From GCA-016700035 sp964454845 (GTDB taxonomy: Bacteria; Patescibacteriota; Saccharimonadia; CAILAD01; GCA-016700035): a DNA stretch of 13,895 nt. The notes beneath the pieces were generated by a model. It had not been told where the DNA came from and did not search any database. It was given only the letters and a program-made list of their open reading frames with translations. Numbering within the stretch: the stretch's first letter is position 1; the number at the start of each line of letters is the position of its first letter. Location: assembly GCA_964454845.1 (NCBI GenBank), contig CAYVVS010000014.1, positions 1 to 13,895 of the forward strand, read 5' to 3'. Made by a program: the position numbers and the translations under genes. Below, in pieces: positions 12,904 to 13,895 of this stretch.

Positions 12904-13005
12904 ATATGGTATGTTTTTCTGAACTGCGGCTCGGGATAGGTTGGTTAGATCGCTAATCTCTATGTGTGATATCTATCGCAACAACCAACTGAGCAACAAT
13001 TACTA
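12904..13005 (-). other. tRNA spacer with D-arm-like fragments
   Basis: No gene. On the minus strand TTGCTCAGTTGGTTGTTGCG (~12980-12999) imitates the D arm of the adjacent tRNA-His. On the plus strand AGGTTGGTTAGATCGC (~12937-12952) imitates it in the opposite direction, so GTTGGTT and AACCAAC form an inverted repeat. GAGCCGCAGTTCAG (~12918-12931, minus) resembles GAGCCCCGCAGCTCAG in the next spacer. The pattern suggests remnants of duplicated tRNA genes. Confidence 0.5.
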
Positions 13006-13082
13006 TGGTGCCCCGAGTAGGATTCGAACCTACGACCTTGAGCTTAGAAGTCTCCTGCTCTATCCAGCTGAGCTATCGGGGC
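13006..13082 (-). tRNA. tRNA-Arg (TCT)
   Basis: The acceptor GCCCCGA/TCGGGGC is a perfect 7 bp, the T arm GTAGG-TTCGAAT-CCTAC is perfect, and the D arm is GCTC/GAGC. The anticodon loop CTTCTAA gives TCT. CCA is encoded (13006-13008). The anticodon stem is weak: GGAGA faces GCTCA, so only the middle three positions pair, with G27-A43 and A31-G39 unpaired. G27-A43 also occurs in other bacterial arginine tRNAs to my knowledge, but A31-G39 next to the loop is odd. Everything else is intact, so a working gene is more likely than a pseudogene. Confidence 0.92.
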
Positions 13083-13226
13083 ATAACCTAACTTACATCA
13101 TCATACTATGCTCTAGGTAAAGAATTGGATTGAGCAGACTAATTATAGCGCTCACGTACGGTCGACATCCAGCTGAGCTGCGGGGCTCGCCGCAGTTATG
13201 CAGGGAATTATTATTTGTCAGAGAAA
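13083..13226 (-). other. tRNA spacer with promoter and truncated tRNA-Arg-like 5' end
   Basis: No gene. GCCCCGCAGCTCAGCTGGAT (~13168-13187, minus) copies the acceptor, D stem and D loop of tRNA-Arg and then stops matching. It sits about 105 nt before the real tRNA-Arg. CTGCGG/CCGCAG at ~13179-13198 forms a small hairpin. The TATAAT noted separately lies between the fragment and the tRNA. Confidence 0.55.
13141..13146 (-). promoter_or_regulatory. -10 box upstream of tRNA-Arg
   Basis: Perfect TATAAT on the minus strand, 58 nt before tRNA-Arg. The -35 position falls at TGGATG (18-nt spacer, 3 of 6), inside the tRNA-like fragment. It may give Arg and His tRNAs a second promoter beyond that before tRNA-Gly. 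Confidence 0.5.
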
Positions 13227-13301
13227 TGGAGCGGGTAGCGGGAATCAAACCCGCATCGCCTGCTTGGAAGGCAGGAATAATAATCGTTATACCATACCCG
13301 C
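13227..13301 (-). tRNA. tRNA-Gly (TCC) with altered D loop/T loop contact
   Basis: Acceptor GCGGGTA/TACCCGC is perfect. Anticodon stem CCTGC/GCAGG holds loop CTTCCAA, anticodon TCC. T73 and encoded CCA follow (13227-13230). The D stem is weak (GTAT facing TTAT) and the D loop AACGATTA lacks the usual GG: position 19 reads A. The T loop is TTTGATT, with T56 in place of the nearly invariant C56. The two changes together would allow an A19-U56 pair, keeping the tertiary contact. First gene of the cluster, about 20 nt after its predicted transcription start. Confidence 0.95.
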
Positions 13302-13327
13302 GCACCAAATTTTCTAGAGACCGGATT

Positions 13328-13356
13328 ATTTTACCACTCTATCTGGTATTTTCCAA
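13328..13356 (-). promoter_or_regulatory. Promoter of the Gly-Arg-His tRNA cluster
   Basis: Minus strand TTGGAA (13351-13356), exactly 17 nt, TAAAAT (13328-13333) with TGG directly before it forming an extended -10. Predicted start near 13321, 20 nt before tRNA-Gly. Confidence 0.75.
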
Positions 13357-13411
13357 GTAGTTGGCGCTAAAAGGCGGGGTGTTGTAGTCTAGAAATATAA
13401 AGGAGTAATGC

Positions 13412-13783
13412 ATGGTGTTTGTACTTGCTGAAGTTTCAAATTCTGGGGCTGCGTTTTTATTTATATTGCTGGCTTTGGTGCTTGGCCTGATTTTTGCTGG
13501 GCTTGCATTATTCTTGTTCATCCTGTGGATCTTAATGCTGATAGATGCTCTTGCGCGTAAAGACTGGCAGAGTGACGACGAGCGGATGATGTGGACGATT
13601 GTTTTGATACTGAGCTTGTTCGTTGGGTTGTGGGGTATTTCTGCTGTAGTGTACTACTACGTAATTAAGCGGCCGCGCACACAGCCGGAAGCGAAGATTG
13701 AAGAAGCTGAAGTGGTTACAGCTGCCCCAAAGAAAAAGACACCCAAGAAATCTTCAGCTAAAAAAGCTAAAGCCAAGAAATAA
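13412..13783 (+). CDS. Small membrane protein with PLDc_N-like domain and Lys-rich tail
   Basis: Likely an inner-membrane protein of 123 residues. Two hydrophobic helices lie at ~13-45 (long, possibly one helix with an extended start) and ~60-86. The segment WILMLIDALARKDWQSDDERMMWTIVL and the following LWGISAVVYYYVIKR resemble the PLDc_N membrane domain, normally found at the N-terminus of cardiolipin synthases but also alone in small proteins; no phospholipase catalytic motif is present. The C-terminal 35 residues form a soluble tail ending in a Lys/Ala-rich stretch (SAKKAKAKK), similar in style to the linker of the lamin-tail protein. AAGGAG lies 6 nt before the ATG. Function unknown; the basic tail could contact nucleic acid or phospholipid heads. 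Confidence 0.78.
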   Translation: MVFVLAEVSNSGAAFLFILLALVLGLIFAGLALFLFILWILMLIDALARKDWQSDDERMMWTIVLILSLFVGLWGISAVVYYYVIKRPRTQPEAKIEEAEVVTAAPKKKTPKKSSAKKAKAKK

Positions 13784-13801
13784 TTTAGTTTGCGTACGTG
13801 C

Positions 13802-13895
13802 CTACAACCGGGAGGCTAGAAAGTACGCTTGTGCCGTGTGGAGAGCTTCCAATTGATGAGGATTCATCTTGCCCACATTGAGCTTGGCCGTTAGA
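13802..13895 (-). CDS. Probable C-terminal end of a minus-strand gene, cut by the right edge
   Basis: The frame ending in TAG at 13802-13804 is open to the edge (30 codons) and reads ...GKMNPHQLEALHTAQAYFLASRL, a plausible amphipathic helical C-terminus. A second minus frame is also open (36 codons to TAA at 13785) but gives a Ser/Gly-rich, less protein-like sequence. No family can be recognised from so little. It would converge on the PLDc_N-like gene with an 18-nt gap and no visible terminator. Confidence 0.5.
   Translation of the reverse strand, partial: LTAKLNVGKMNPHQLEALHTAQAYFLASRL

Noticed and set aside
12904..13226. CRISPR or attachment-site interpretation of the repeated elements in the tRNA spacers
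   Set aside because: The repeats are few, tRNA-like and unequal, correspond to tRNA 5' parts rather than the 3' ends used by integrases, and no integrase or cas gene is present.
13083..13226. A fourth, degenerate tRNA gene between tRNA-Gly and tRNA-Arg
   Set aside because: Only the acceptor and D-arm part matches; no anticodon stem, T arm or matching 3' acceptor strand follows.
13785..13895. 36-codon minus frame ending in TAA at the right edge
   Set aside because: Open by chance is likely at this length; the overlapping frame ending at 13802 has a more protein-like composition.

Overview
The window reads as chromosome from a Candidate Phyla Radiation (Patescibacteria) bacterium, possibly Saccharibacteria. 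Supporting signs are a short TsaB that ends after its first domain, the compact rny/NIF3-like/ymdB operon, small secreted or membrane proteins with Lys/Ala-rich tails, several TTG/GTG starts, and tRNAs with encoded CCA. Genes end in TAA, TAG and TGA (for example tsaE and the NIF3-like gene), so the standard code is used and the UGA=Gly groups (Gracilibacteria/Absconditabacteria) are unlikely. The phylum call is inference from gene style; no rRNA is present.

Layout. 1-2767 (minus): type IV pilus motor genes pilB and a pilC cut by the left edge. 2816-2842: an 11-bp perfect palindrome in the divergent gap. 2909-5823 (plus): a secreted lamin-tail-domain surface protein, then tsaE and tsaB (tRNA t6A biosynthesis) and a nucleotidyltransferase, all overlapping or nearly so. 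5824-6264 (minus): a Nudix hydrolase converging on them with no gap. 6431-9077 (plus): rny (RNase Y), a free-standing NIF3-type middle domain and ymdB-type phosphodiesterase, with overlapping starts and stops. 9118-11217 (plus): mgtE Mg2+ channel and a short-chain dehydrogenase, each with a -10 box almost touching its start codon.

11231-12697 (minus) is an island of small genes, visibly richer in GC by hand count: a single-domain response regulator, an 89-residue unknown protein and a 199-residue unknown protein. The 199-residue gene sits between two nearly identical direct repeats (11928-11965 and 12761-12795), each combining the edge of a terminator with a TTGACT extended -10 promoter, so it looks like a cassette.

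12826-13301 (minus): tRNA-Gly(TCC), tRNA-Arg(TCT) and tRNA-His(GTG), with tRNA-like fragments in the spacers. tRNA-Gly carries an apparent compensatory change of the G19-C56 tertiary pair. 13412-13783 (plus): a two-helix PLDc_N-like membrane protein. The right edge probably holds the end of a minus-strand gene.

Most of the window is housekeeping. The parts with real novelty potential are the repeat-flanked small-gene island, the large disordered insertion inside the PilB zinc-binding region, the tRNA-Gly core, and repeated near-leaderless promoter architecture.
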